Of a stretch of 64,000 nucleotides of DNA, positions 52,029 to 61,156 are shown piece by piece. The DNA is from Micromonospora sediminimaris (GTDB lineage: Bacteria > Actinomycetota > Actinomycetes > Mycobacteriales > Micromonosporaceae): the NCBI GenBank assembly GCA_900112325.1, contig FOLJ01000016.1, positions 62,001-126,000 on the forward strand, in the 5' to 3' direction. The number at the start of each line of letters is the position of its first letter. The first letter of the stretch is position 1. Below the pieces are notes generated by a model, which was given only the letters and a program-made list of their open reading frames with translations, did not search any database and was not told the origin of the DNA. Made by a program: the position numbers and the translations under genes.

Positions 52029-53062
52029 TGATGCTGGGCTCGACGGGCGTCGAAGCGACCGAGTTCACCGGAACAGACCTTTGCGCCGTACGCGACCTGG
52101 TGGCGGGCGGCCAGATCGTCCTGCTCCGCGACGAGGTGCCCGCAGACCGCCAGACGGATCAGTGGCCGCAGTACATCGTCGAGTCGGTCGGTGAGTGTGC
52201 TGCGGTGCCGCTGTCCGCCCTGACCGGCGCGGGCGGGCCGCGCTATCCGCTGGTGATCGGCCCACGCGAGAACATCCGCTACCTGTGCTCCTACGTCGAC
52301 CGCATGCCACCGCCGCCATTTCCGTACGAGGCCCGGCCGGTGGTGACCGACTACCGGGAGTTCCGGGATCTGTGGGTGGCCGAGCCGGGCCGGTTCACGC
52401 CGGACACCGACGGCTACGCCATTGGCCACACGCTGGCGCTTCTGCATTCCCGCAACGTCCTGCACGGCGACGCGCATCGCGGTAACTGGCTGTTCGACCA
52501 CGAAGGTCGGGCGCTGGTGGCCGACCCGAAGCCGGTTTTCCTTCGTTGTCCGCCGAGCCCGGAGCAGTGCGCGACCGACATCCGTCCACTGCTGCCCGCC
52601 CTGGACCCGAACGGCTGGATGAGCTTCCGGCTCAGTTACCGCAGGACCTGGCCGGAGGAGGGCCGGGTGATCGACCTGATCCAGCTCACCGACCGCACCG
52701 GCTGGGCAGCGGCGTTCCGCAACCGGGAATACCAGCGCGCCGCCGAGTTGATGGGCCGCCAGCTCACCGACGAGTGCACCCCGATCGTGCGGGTCATGCT
52801 GCTCGCCAACCGGGCGATCGCGCACAGCCGCACCGGCCGCCACGACGACGCGTGGCGGGACATCGCCGACGCCGCCCGGCTGGCGCAGGAGCGCAGCCCA
52901 CACGTGGCCAGCGGACTCGCCATCGCCGTGGCCGTCGTGTCGGCCGACCAGGGCGACCGGGCGGCGGCACTGAACGCGCTGTCGATGGTGACCGGACAGC
53001 CCGAGCAGTTGCTCACCCGGCTTGAGCCGAGCGACGCTCAACTACCGATCATGAACATGTAG
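52028..53062 (+). CDS. kinase/aminoglycoside-phosphotransferase-like protein with helical C-terminal domain
   Basis: A 344-aa protein. The centre has a kinase-type catalytic loop, NVLHGDAHRGNWLFD (HGDxxxxN), followed by ALVADPKPVF in the place of the DFG-type metal motif. No clear N-terminal glycine loop is visible. This resembles APH/choline-kinase or atypical protein-kinase folds. The C-terminal 110 residues are helical with a TPR-like rhythm (ECTPIVRVMLLANRAIAH, WRDIADAARLAQ). Substrate unknown. Its divergent partner at 50813-52003 may be its substrate or regulator. Confidence 0.72.
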   Translation: MMLGSTGVEATEFTGTDLCAVRDLVAGGQIVLLRDEVPADRQTDQWPQYIVESVGECAAVPLSALTGAGGPRYPLVIGPRENIRYLCSYVDRMPPPPFPYEARPVVTDYREFRDLWVAEPGRFTPDTDGYAIGHTLALLHSRNVLHGDAHRGNWLFDHEGRALVADPKPVFLRCPPSPEQCATDIRPLLPALDPNGWMSFRLSYRRTWPEEGRVIDLIQLTDRTGWAAAFRNREYQRAAELMGRQLTDECTPIVRVMLLANRAIAHSRTGRHDDAWRDIADAARLAQERSPHVASGLAIAVAVVSADQGDRAAALNALSMVTGQPEQLLTRLEPSDAQLPIMNM

Positions 53063-53173
53063 ACCGGCGGCCGACGCGCCCAGGTCATTCGCCACGACCA
53101 GTGACGCTGTGTCACATGCAGTCATGACACCGCGGCACTGACAGGTTGGCTGCGTCCGCGCTGTCATGGGTAC

Positions 53174-54244
53174 ATGTCCATCACCCCTGCCGACGAGTCC
53201 GCGATGAATGCCGACGCCGATTCTCGTCGTCCCCGGCGGCGGTGGCTGGGGATCGTCTCCAGCATCTTCGTCACCGTCGTGGCCGTCGTCAGTCTCGGCG
53301 TCGCCGCTCTCCAACTCGGCCTGCCCTGGCAGATGGGCGCGGGCGACCGCAACCATGTCTACCAGGGCCCTGCTGGTTCGCAGCGTTACCAGGTTCATCT
53401 CCCGCCCCAGCAGGACGGGACCGCCCGGCTGCCGGTCGTCATGGCGATCCACGGTTGCGCGATGACCGGCTACGGGTGGAACTCGATGAAGGCCACCACG
53501 CAGTTCAACAGCCTGGCCGACCGGGAAGGCTTCATCGTCGTCTACCCCACGCAGTTGATCTCCCGCAACGTGATCGCCTGCTGGAACTCGGCCGACCCTC
53601 GCCAGCAGCAGCGGCACACCGGAGAACCCGCGCTGCTGGCCGGTGTCGCCCGCGAGGTGGTCGAGAAGTACGACGCGGATCCGGCGCAGGTGCACGTGGC
53701 CGGCGCGTCCTCGGGGGCGGGCACCGCCGTCATCCTCGGCGCGACCTATCCCGACGTCTTCGCCACGGTGACCTCGGTCGCCGGCGGTGAGTACGGCCTC
53801 GACCAGGTCGACCCGGACGACCCGGACTCGACCTCACCGCTGGACACGGCGCGGCAGGCGTGGGCGCAGATGGGCGAACGGGCCCGGCGGGTGCCGCTGC
53901 TGATCATCCAGGGCGAGCAGGACGATGTCGTGCCGCCTCTGGTCGCCACCCGACTCGCCGCGCACTGGACCGCGGTGGGTGACCTCATCGACGACGGGCA
54001 GCCCAACGACAGCCTCGGCCGGACCGAGGAGACCACGTCCGTGCCAGCCGCCGCGGGACGACACGCGTACACGCATACGACGATCACCGCGTCGGACGGC
54101 TCGTCGATCGTCGAGTCGTACCTCGTCCAGGGCATGGGGCACGCCTGGCCGGGCCCGGACGGCGACGGCAGGTACACCGATCACGCGGGTCCCGACGCCA
54201 GCGAGATCGTGTGGCGGTTCGCCGAACGCCACCCGATGCGGTGA
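53174..54244 (+). CDS. secreted or membrane-anchored PHB-depolymerase-like alpha/beta hydrolase
   Basis: A 356-aa esterase. Residues 25-50 form a hydrophobic signal-anchor (RRRWLGIVSSIFVTVVAVVS). The hydrolase domain has the oxyanion region VVMAIHGCAMTGYGWN, the nucleophile serine in VAGASSGAGTAVI (GxSxG as GASSG), the acid in IIQGEQDDVVPP and the His in VQGMGHAWPG. This set and order match the LpqC/PHB depolymerase esterase family (PF10503), which also covers feruloyl and acetylxylan esterases. Monocistronic. An inverted repeat GTGTCA-N10-TGACAC (53109-53130) lies 44 nt upstream. Confidence 0.85.
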   Translation: MSITPADESAMNADADSRRPRRRWLGIVSSIFVTVVAVVSLGVAALQLGLPWQMGAGDRNHVYQGPAGSQRYQVHLPPQQDGTARLPVVMAIHGCAMTGYGWNSMKATTQFNSLADREGFIVVYPTQLISRNVIACWNSADPRQQQRHTGEPALLAGVAREVVEKYDADPAQVHVAGASSGAGTAVILGATYPDVFATVTSVAGGEYGLDQVDPDDPDSTSPLDTARQAWAQMGERARRVPLLIIQGEQDDVVPPLVATRLAAHWTAVGDLIDDGQPNDSLGRTEETTSVPAAAGRHAYTHTTITASDGSSIVESYLVQGMGHAWPGPDGDGRYTDHAGPDASEIVWRFAERHPMR

Positions 54245-54351
54245 GGACGGGTGTCGCCGCAGCCGCCCGTCAGGGGGACATGTGGCGTGGCGTCGCCTTT
54301 CCCCGATCACGGACAGGTTTGGTGCGGTCTGCGCTCGGGCAGATCGCCGAC

Positions 54352-54528
54352 ATGTCCTTTTGGAGCTGGTTCAAGAAGAGGCGGCGCAGGAAGATCGAAT
54401 AACAGCGCACCGAGGCCGTGGCCAGGGCGATGGCCCGTGGCGCCACCCCGGATGAGGCGATGGCCGCCGGAGAACGCGCGGCGCGGGGTAACACCCGCGC
54501 CGCGATGATGGGTGCCATCAACACCTGA
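54352..54528 (+). pseudogene. small basic protein interrupted by an in-frame TAA
   Basis: ATG 54352 opens MSFWSWFKKRRRRKIE, then TAA (54400-54402). The same frame continues as a coherent low-complexity helical sequence (QRTEAVARAMARGATPDEAM, then AAGERAARGNTRAAMMGAIN) to a TGA at 54526-54528. The 58 residues together look like one small protein with a basic head and an Ala/Arg helix. A single C-to-T change (CAA to TAA) would explain the stop. A hairpin terminator follows directly. Recent nonsense mutation, sequencing error or recoding are the possibilities. Confidence 0.5.
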
Positions 54529-54540
54529 TCCGTGCGTGGC

Positions 54541-54571
54541 GTGCGGCCGGGACGAGACGTCCCGGCCGCAC
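54541..54571. terminator. hairpin terminator, perfect 14-bp stem with 3-nt loop
   Basis: GTGCGGCCGGGACG / CGTCCCGGCCGCAC with loop AGA, 12 nt after the end of the interrupted small gene. It supports that frame having been a real gene. Confidence 0.75.
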
Positions 54572-54661
54572 CGTGGCCGGAACGGAACCTCAGCCGGCCG
54601 TACCCGGCGACGGCCGCGAGTCGCACGCGGTCGAACGGCGCTGTCGGTCCCGGGTGTGATG

Positions 54662-54973
54662 ATGGGCGTCGTGATCGTGGAGTTCGACAGCGAGTTGTGG
54701 CTCTGGGCTGCCCGGCGCAATGAAAGCTGGACCTTCGTGAGCCTGCCGGCCGATGCTTCCGAGGACATCCGGGACCACTGCGGCGGGGCACGGCGTGGAT
54801 TCGGCGCGGTGCGGGTCCGAGCGACCATCGGTGGCAGCTGCTGGACGACCTCGATCTTTCCCGACCGCACCCGCGGCTGTTACGTGCTGCCGGTCAAGCG
54901 TGCCGTCCGCGCCGCCGAGGATCTCGAACCGGGCGACACCGCCATCGTCACCGTCGAGCTGATCGATCAATGA
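54662..54973 (+). CDS. DUF1905 domain protein
   Basis: A 103-aa protein consisting of one DUF1905 domain: VEFDSELWLWAARRNESWTF, FVSLPADASEDIRD, and GFGAVRVRATIGGSCWTTSI with the closing PVKRAVRAAEDLEPGD. The family has a small beta-barrel-like fold and no defined activity; it is sometimes fused to YdeI-like (OmdA) domains, absent here. ATG 54662 is taken as start, with ATG 54659 and GTG 54672 as alternatives; no clear RBS. It stands alone. Confidence 0.75.
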   Translation: MGVVIVEFDSELWLWAARRNESWTFVSLPADASEDIRDHCGGARRGFGAVRVRATIGGSCWTTSIFPDRTRGCYVLPVKRAVRAAEDLEPGDTAIVTVELIDQ

Positions 54974-55010
54974 CGCAGGGGGCATCGCAGGCCGGCAGCC
55001 CTTGCCCAAA

Positions 55011-55031
55011 TTATCTTAGTCATTAAGATAA
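55011..55031 (+). promoter_or_regulatory. MarR-type operator over the -10 of the flavin monooxygenase operon
   Basis: Perfect 8-bp arms TTATCTTA / TAAGATAA with a 5-nt spacer. The right arm contains the -10 TAAGAT (55024-55029), followed by 7 nt and ATG 55037. Binding of the downstream MarR protein would block transcription of its own operon. Confidence 0.75.
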
Positions 55032-55036
55032 CGCTC

Positions 55037-56284
55037 ATGAGCGTATCGACTGACTTCTCGGTGGCGATCGCCGGCGGCGGCCTCTCCGGCCTCTGCCTCG
55101 CCCAGTACCTGATGCGCGCCGGCATCGACGTGCACGTCTACGAACGGGACTCGGGCCCCTTCGTCCGGCGGCAGGGCTACCGGATCATCCTCGACCGGTA
55201 CGGGCTGGCGGCCCTGCGCGAGAGCCTGCCCCGCCCGCTGTACCGCCTGGCGCTGTCCACCGGCGACGAGCCCGGCGGGCAGCTGCGCTTCACCGACAGC
55301 CGGCTGCGCGACGCGTTCACCATCACCTTCAAGGACGAGCCGTACGCGACCCGCCAGGTCGACCGGCTGACCCTGCGGTCGATCCTGCAGTCCGGGCTGG
55401 ACGGGCGCATCCACTACGGCAAGACGGCCGTCGCGGTGGACAGCGACGACCCGGCCCGGCTGCGGCTGCGGTTCTCCGACGGCGGGACCGCCCCGGCGAA
55501 CGTCGTCGTCGGCGCGGACGGCGTCGGCTCGGCGCTGCGCGCGCAGCTCATGCCGGACGCGCACCCGACCGACACCCCGATGGTGGGCATCTACGGCCGG
55601 TCTCCCCTGCGGCACCACGGCGAGAGCGTCATCCCGGACACGCTGCGCACCAGCGGGGTCCTGGCCATCGCCGACCGGCCCGGCCGCGCCTTCTTCTTCA
55701 CCCCCATGCGGTTCGGCCAGCGCCCGCGCGAGGCATTCGCCCGTCTGGCCCCGGGCAGCTACGCGCCCACCGGCGACGACTACGTCATGTGGGCACTGCT
55801 GCTGCGACGGGAGGAGGTGCCCATCGGCGTGCGCGGGCACCTGCTGACACTGTGGGAACTGGCCGCCCGGATGAGTGCCGACTTCCACCCGCTCGTCCGG
55901 CGGCTGGTCGACACGGCCGAGTTGGACGCCACGGTGCTCAACCTCTTCGCCACCGGCCAGCGCCCGCACCGGTGGGCGGTACCCCGGGCGACGATGATGG
56001 GCGACGCGGTGCACGCCATGCCGCCGTTCGGTGCGCAGGGCGGCAACACCGCGCTGCGCGACGCTGCCCTGCTCGGTAAGCGGCTGGTCGAGGCTCGGAC
56101 GAACGGCACCCCGGTGGAGGTGGCGATCGCCAGGTACCAGAACGAGATGGTGCCGTACGCCTTCCGCGCCGTCGACACCGCCGCTCGGCTGATGCGCCGC
56201 CTGACCGGGGGCGCTGCCGCACCGCACTGGGTGCTGACCCGGGTGTTACCTCGGTTGCACCGGGTCACCGTGCCGGAGGCATGA
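55037..56284 (+). CDS. FAD-dependent monooxygenase (PHBH/rifampicin-monooxygenase-like fold)
   Basis: A 415-aa group A flavin monooxygenase. FAD is bound by VAIAGGGLSGLCLAQYLM (GxGxxG); the second motif is NVVVGADGVGSALR (DG), and the third MMGDAVHAMPPFGAQGGNTA (GDAxH.. P..G.G.N). These proteins hydroxylate aromatic compounds or inactivate antibiotics using NADPH. The gene is co-transcribed with a MarR repressor that starts within its stop. Together with the palindromic operator this is a ligand-inducible detoxification module. The probable inducer is an aromatic or antibiotic substrate. Confidence 0.88.
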   Translation: MSVSTDFSVAIAGGGLSGLCLAQYLMRAGIDVHVYERDSGPFVRRQGYRIILDRYGLAALRESLPRPLYRLALSTGDEPGGQLRFTDSRLRDAFTITFKDEPYATRQVDRLTLRSILQSGLDGRIHYGKTAVAVDSDDPARLRLRFSDGGTAPANVVVGADGVGSALRAQLMPDAHPTDTPMVGIYGRSPLRHHGESVIPDTLRTSGVLAIADRPGRAFFFTPMRFGQRPREAFARLAPGSYAPTGDDYVMWALLLRREEVPIGVRGHLLTLWELAARMSADFHPLVRRLVDTAELDATVLNLFATGQRPHRWAVPRATMMGDAVHAMPPFGAQGGNTALRDAALLGKRLVEARTNGTPVEVAIARYQNEMVPYAFRAVDTAARLMRRLTGGAAAPHWVLTRVLPRLHRVTVPEA

Positions 56285-56811
56285 TGGCGGTCATGTCCCA
56301 CGAGCCGGCCCGTGCCTCCGCGACCGTCGATCTCATGCGCGCCGGGCGGGAGACGTCGCGGCTGTCCATGGTGTTCCGGTACGCCATCGCGGAACGGCTG
56401 GGCCTCACCGTGAGCGACCTGGAGTGCCTGGACTACCTGGCGGACGTCGGCTCCGCCACCGCAGGTCAGGTCGCCGAACGGACCAACCTCACCACCGGGG
56501 CGGTGACCAGCATGCTCCGCCGGCTCCAGCAGGCAGGCTACGTGACGGCCGAGCGCGATCCGGCGGACCGGCGGCGGGTGATCGTCGCCCTGCGGCCCGA
56601 GCGGATCGCCGAGCTGGCGCGACCGTACGAGCGGTTCGCCGAGCGGGCGGAGCGGCTCGTCGAGGGCTACAGCGTCGAGGAGATCTCCCTACTGGTTCGG
56701 CACTACGACCGGATGCAGGCGATGTACCTCGCCGAGTTGGACCGCCTCCGCAGCACCCCCGACGAAGGTGGGAATCGCGGGAACACGGGGCGGAACCGCC
56801 CGGTGGGGTGA
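56281..56811 (+). CDS. MarR-family regulator of the monooxygenase operon
   Basis: A 176-aa MarR protein. The winged helix is LTVSDLECLDYLADVGSAT, TNLTTGAVTSMLRRLQQAG and wing VTAERDPADRRRVIVAL, all standard. ATG 56281 overlaps the monooxygenase stop (ATGATGG). Autoregulation through the palindrome at 55011-55031 is predicted. The C-terminus adds a Gly/Arg/Asn-rich tail. Its stop abuts the convergent lipoprotein gene with no gap. Confidence 0.9.
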   Translation: MMAVMSHEPARASATVDLMRAGRETSRLSMVFRYAIAERLGLTVSDLECLDYLADVGSATAGQVAERTNLTTGAVTSMLRRLQQAGYVTAERDPADRRRVIVALRPERIAELARPYERFAERAERLVEGYSVEEISLLVRHYDRMQAMYLAELDRLRSTPDEGGNRGNTGRNRPVG

Positions 56812-57465
56812 TCAATTTCGGTCGGGTGCCGGCCCGTTGTCGTTGAACCGGAAGCTGCTCGTCGGTGGCCCGTCACCCAACTCCTCCAGAATCAACCCGG
56901 ACTCCCGCGACGTCCGCAGGTACGCCGAGTTGTTGCTGATCAGGAAACCCTCGTCCGCGTCGGCGGCGGAGATGGTGAACTGCTGTCGCGGCTCGTCCTC
57001 ACGGCAGGCGGCACCCTCCACCACCAGCGGTTGGCTGCCGCCCGGGTTGCGGACCTGCCAGCAGACCGGTTCGCCGGTGCCGCCGCTCGCTCCCCGATAG
57101 GACCGGATCAGAAAGTTCTGCCCGCTCAGTGGGGTCGGCACGAACAGCTGCCGCCCGCTGTCGTCGTCCACCTCGGTCAAGCGGCCGTCGTCGGTCAACG
57201 ACAGTCCCGCCTCGAAGCCGTCGACCCGGGTGATGGTGACCTGGCGGGTACCGGACAACACCGCCGGGGTAGCGGTCGGCGCCGGGCTGGCCGACACCGA
57301 CGCCGTGGGCGCCGGCACCTCCCCGGTGGTGGCCTCGGCAATCGGCGTCCGGGTAGCCGTCGGCGACGCGGACACCTCGTCGCTGGCACTGGTGCCACCG
57401 CAACCTGCGACCCCCACGGCCAGCGCCGCCAGCCCCACTCCGGCAGACCACTTTCGCATCGACAT
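56812..57465 (-). CDS. lipoprotein of unknown function
   Basis: A 217-aa secreted protein with a signal sequence and lipobox VAGC (Cys about residue 21). A Thr/Pro/Ala/Ser-rich linker follows (about residues 25-70). The C-terminal domain (about 75-215) has CWQVRNPGGSQPLVVEGAAC, with a likely disulfide, and strand-rich segments such as GEGFLIS-like DEGFLISNNSAYLRTS, resembling beta-trefoil (ricin/AbfB-like) repeats. No catalytic residues are apparent. A role in ligand or sugar binding at the cell surface is plausible but unproven. Confidence 0.72.
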   Translation of the reverse strand: MSMRKWSAGVGLAALAVGVAGCGGTSASDEVSASPTATRTPIAEATTGEVPAPTASVSASPAPTATPAVLSGTRQVTITRVDGFEAGLSLTDDGRLTEVDDDSGRQLFVPTPLSGQNFLIRSYRGASGGTGEPVCWQVRNPGGSQPLVVEGAACREDEPRQQFTISAADADEGFLISNNSAYLRTSRESGLILEELGDGPPTSSFRFNDNGPAPDRN

Positions 57466-57711
57466 TCCTCGCTCCCCATCGGGGCCGTAGGGCCGGCGCA
57501 CCGCCCCCCGGCCGTCCTCGTTGATCGACGTACCCGGCAGGCCACGCGGGTATGCGGTCGCACCCTGGGTTGCTACTCAGGTCGTAAGTCGAATGCCGTC
57601 CTGCGCCAGATGTCGCGCCGACGGCGCTCACGCAGGCTGGCACCAGGCCCCGGGTGACGCCGTACGGAAGCATTCCGGACACCCGTGCGGCCCGAAAGGT
57701 GGCTGCGGACC

Positions 57712-59754
57712 ATGATCCACAAGACCGTGACCCGACCTCGCGCAACCCGATCCCCCTCGCGCCGCGTACGAATCGGCGCTGCCCTGGCCACGGCGGTCGC
57801 GGTCGCCGCGACGGTGGTGGGGTGCGGCACGCCGCAGAGCGCCCCGGCACCGCCGGGCTCGGCACCGCCCGCCCCGGCCGAGCCCGCCGCCTTGACCGGC
57901 GCGAACGTCAACGCCTGGCTCGACGGGCTGCTGCCGGCCGCGCTGGCGCGTACCGGCGTCGCCGGCGCGAGCGTCGCCGTGGTCCGGGACGGCGAAACCC
58001 TCACCGCCCGGGGCTATGGCCACGCCGACACCGGTGTCGGTGACGCGGCTGCGGTCCCGGTCGATCCCGACCGGCACCTGTTCCGGGTGGGATCGGTATC
58101 CAAGCTGGTCACCGCCACCGCGGCACTGCAACTCGTGCAGAGCGGCAAGCTCCAGCTGGACGCCGACATCGGCGAGTACCTCGACTTCACCGTGCCCCGC
58201 CGCTATCCGCAGGACGTCACGCTGCGGCACCTGCTCACCCACACCGCCGGGTTCGAGGAGCGGATCGCCGGCCTCATCGGCACCACCGGGACCGACGTCG
58301 ACCTGCGGGCCGCCCTGGTCAACGACCCGCCGGAGCAGATCTACGAGCCGGGCACGGTGCCGGCCTACTCCAACTACGGCAACGCGCTGGCCGGCTACCT
58401 CGTCGAGCGGGCCAGCGGCCTCCGTTTCGAGGAGTACGTCGCCAGCAACGTGCTGGCCCGCGCCGGCATGGCCTCGTCCACCTTCGAGCAGCCGTTGCCC
58501 CCGCACCTCAGCGGTCGGATGTCCAACGGGTACGAACGCGCCGGCGCGCCCGCAGCGCCGTTCGAGATCGTGAGCACTCCCCCGGCCGGCGCGCTCAGTG
58601 CCCCGGCGACGGACATGGCCCGGTTCATGCTCGCCCAACTGGGCGAGCAGGTGGGTGATGCACCGCTGCTCGACGCGCCGACGCGGGAACTCATGCAGCG
58701 CCCGGCACTCGACGCCACGTCACTCGGCACGCTCGCCGAGGGCCCTCGGATGACCCTCGGCTACTTCGACGAGAGCCGCAACGGGCACCGCATCCTCGGC
58801 CACGGCGGCGACACCCGCTACTTCCACTCCCACCTCCAGCTCTACCCCGACGACCGGACCGGCGTCTACCTCTCGCTGAACAGCACCGGGGAGGGTGCGC
58901 TGGACAGTCACGAACTCCGGCAGGCCGTGTTGAACGGCTTCGCCGACCGCTACTTCCCCGCCGGGGCCACGCGACAGGTCGCGGGCACGCAACCGGTCGC
59001 AGACGTCGACCCGGCCACCGCCGCCGAGCACGCCGCGCTGGCCGCCGGGACGTACGAGAGTTCGCGGGCGGTGCGGAGCAACTTCTTGACCATGATGGGT
59101 CTGGTCGGACGTACCACGGTCAGCGTCGCCGACGGCGACCGGTTGCTGTTCGAGCCCGCGCCACTGTCCGACTCCCCCGCGCTGTACGAGGAGGTCTCGC
59201 CGTGGGTGTGGCGCGAGGTCGGCGGGCAGCGCACCGTGGCGATGCGGGTGACCGACGGACAGGTGGAGGCGATCAGCTTCGACTCCGCGTTCGCGCTGCT
59301 GCCGGTGCCGGCCGAACGCGACTCGGCACTGGTGCTGACGGTGCTCGCCGCATCCACAGTGGTCCTGCTGCTCGTGGCCCTCTCGTGGCCGGTACGCGCC
59401 ATCGTCCGCCGTCGCCTCGGCCGCGCGCCCCGGGACCGGGCCGGCCGAACCGCGCGGATCCTCACCCGGGTCGCCGTCGCCGGCACGCTGCTCGCCCTCG
59501 CCGGCTGGGCGGTGAGCCTGGTCAGCATCATGGGCTTGCAGGATGTCTCCGCGACCAGCCTGCGGGTGGTGCAGCTGATGCAGCTGATCGGCCTGCTCGG
59601 GGTGCTGCCGGCCGCCGTCCGGCTGGTCGACGACATCCGACGCCGGACCGGCTGGCACCGGATCACCGGCGGCGTGGCGGTGCTGCTCGCGCTGGCCGGC
59701 ACGGGTTGGTTCGCCGTCGAGTTCATGCTGCTGGCCCCTAGCATCTCCTACTGA
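57712..59754 (+). CDS. serine hydrolase (beta-lactamase family) with C-terminal membrane helices
   Basis: A 680-aa protein. It has an N-terminal signal and possible lipobox VVGC (Cys38), then a Pro/Ala-rich linker. The penicillin-binding-like domain spans about 60-420: SVSK with Ser128 and Lys131, YSN in PAYSNYGNALAGY, and HGG in LGHGGDTRYFHSH. A small beta domain (about 445-550) and three or four transmembrane helices (about 555-680) follow, an FmtA/EstB-like arrangement with a membrane tail. Expected to act outside on peptidoglycan or D-amino acid esters. GTG 57685 is an alternative start. It precedes the sensor kinase pair by 32 nt. Confidence 0.85.
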   Translation: MIHKTVTRPRATRSPSRRVRIGAALATAVAVAATVVGCGTPQSAPAPPGSAPPAPAEPAALTGANVNAWLDGLLPAALARTGVAGASVAVVRDGETLTARGYGHADTGVGDAAAVPVDPDRHLFRVGSVSKLVTATAALQLVQSGKLQLDADIGEYLDFTVPRRYPQDVTLRHLLTHTAGFEERIAGLIGTTGTDVDLRAALVNDPPEQIYEPGTVPAYSNYGNALAGYLVERASGLRFEEYVASNVLARAGMASSTFEQPLPPHLSGRMSNGYERAGAPAAPFEIVSTPPAGALSAPATDMARFMLAQLGEQVGDAPLLDAPTRELMQRPALDATSLGTLAEGPRMTLGYFDESRNGHRILGHGGDTRYFHSHLQLYPDDRTGVYLSLNSTGEGALDSHELRQAVLNGFADRYFPAGATRQVAGTQPVADVDPATAAEHAALAAGTYESSRAVRSNFLTMMGLVGRTTVSVADGDRLLFEPAPLSDSPALYEEVSPWVWREVGGQRTVAMRVTDGQVEAISFDSAFALLPVPAERDSALVLTVLAASTVVLLLVALSWPVRAIVRRRLGRAPRDRAGRTARILTRVAVAGTLLALAGWAVSLVSIMGLQDVSATSLRVVQLMQLIGLLGVLPAAVRLVDDIRRRTGWHRITGGVAVLLALAGTGWFAVEFMLLAPSISY

Positions 59755-59786
59755 CCGAAACGAACCGGAACGAGGACGACAATCGC

Positions 59787-61156
59787 ATGTCCGACCACAG
59801 CGGCACCGTCACGGACGCCGTCAACGTCCCGGGTCCACCCCGGCTGACCCGCTGGTTCGACGATCGGCTGACCCGGGTCGGGGTGACCGGTCGGTTCGCG
59901 CGGGACTGCCTGCTCGCGGCGCTGCTCACCGTGCTGACGTTCCTGGTCATGACGCTGTTGTTCCGGTTCGTGGCACCGGCGCAGGGGCTCACCTTCGGCC
60001 CGGCGCGGGTCTGGCTGGTCGTCGCCCTGTGCAGCGGGCAGGCGATGCTGCTGTGCCTGCGTCGGGTCCGGCCACGGCTCTGCCTCGCGCTCGTCGTCGG
60101 CGTCCAGGTGCCGGTCATCGTCCTCTCGGTACCCGAGGCGACGATCCGCGGTATCGCACCGTTCGTCGCGGCGTACACCGTCGGCACGCTGCTCCCGCTC
60201 CGCTCGGCGCTGCTGGCTGCCGGCGCGGCCGTGGTGGTGGAGACGGCCGGCGTGGCCGTGGCGGCACGAGCTGCCGACGCGGCTGACTTCGCCATCGGCG
60301 GCCCGGGCCCCGGGCCGCTCGTCACGACCGTCGGACATCTGGCCACCAGCGCCCTGGTCTACGCCGGTCTCGTCTTCGTCGGCAGCTACGTGGCCACCTA
60401 CCGGCGGTACCTGCAACTGGTGCGGGCCCGGGCGGACGAGGCGGTGCGGGCACAGCAGGCCACGGTGCGCGCCGCCATCGGCGCGGAACGCGCCCGGATG
60501 GCGCGCGAGTTGCACGACGTCGCCGCCCATCACCTGTCCGGCATGGTGGTGCAGGCGGCTGCGGCCGAGCGACTGATCGACCCGGATCCGTCCGCGGCGA
60601 AGGCCGCGGTGGCATGGATCCGATCCCAGGGCAAGGAGACCCTCGACAATCTCCGACTCGTGGTGGGGGTGCTGCGTGGTCGGCCCGGGGACAGCGACGG
60701 CAACGCTCCGGTGCCCGGGTTGGCCATGCTCGACGATCTCGTGAGCGACGCCCGGCAGCTCGGCAGCCCGGTCGAGTTCGTCCGGCACGGGCAGCACCGG
60801 GACGTGCCGCCGATCGCCGACGTCGCGCTGTACCGGATCGTCCAGGAGTCCCTGTCCAACGCCCGCCAGCACGCGCCGGGGGCGCCGGTCCGCGTGCAAC
60901 TGCGCTTCCTGCCGCGGCAGGTCTCGCTTGAGGTGAGCAACGACCGGCCGACCCGCCGGGCCGAGCCGAGATCGTCGGCGACCGGTGGGTCGGGCTGGTG
61001 TGCATGCGCGAGCGGGCACATCTGATCGGCGCGCAGTTCACCGCCGGCCCGACGACGACCGGCGGATGGTCGGTCACCGTGACGGTGCCGACGACCGGAG
61101 ACGATGCCCGCGCCACCGGGGCGACGGCGACCGTGAACGGAGACGACCAGAGATGA
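59787..61156 (+). pseudogene. NarL-type sensor histidine kinase disrupted by a frameshift near 60968
   Basis: The frame opens at ATG 59787 with several membrane helices (about residues 40-200), then the HisKA_3 H box ERARMARELHDVAAHHLSGM and the N-box-like ALYRIVQESLSNARQHAPG. After VSNDRPTRRAEP it runs into a foreign frame and stops at 61025. One base lower, from about 60969, the other frame continues as a proper kinase end (IVGDRWVGLVCMRERAHLIG, then GGWSVTVTVP) and ends at a TGA at 61154-61156 that overlaps the regulator's ATG (ATGA). One missing base between 60968 and 60969 restores the gene. As read, the ATPase lid is lost. Confidence 0.8.

Noticed and set aside
57466..57711. 246-nt divergent gap between the lipoprotein and the serine hydrolase
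   Set aside because: Promoters for both must lie here, but no confident -10/-35 pair, palindrome or small ORF with an RBS could be singled out.
60966..60975. Programmed frameshift in the NarL-type kinase
   Set aside because: No slippery heptamer or stimulatory hairpin is visible; a simple indel or assembly error is more likely, so it is listed as a broken gene.
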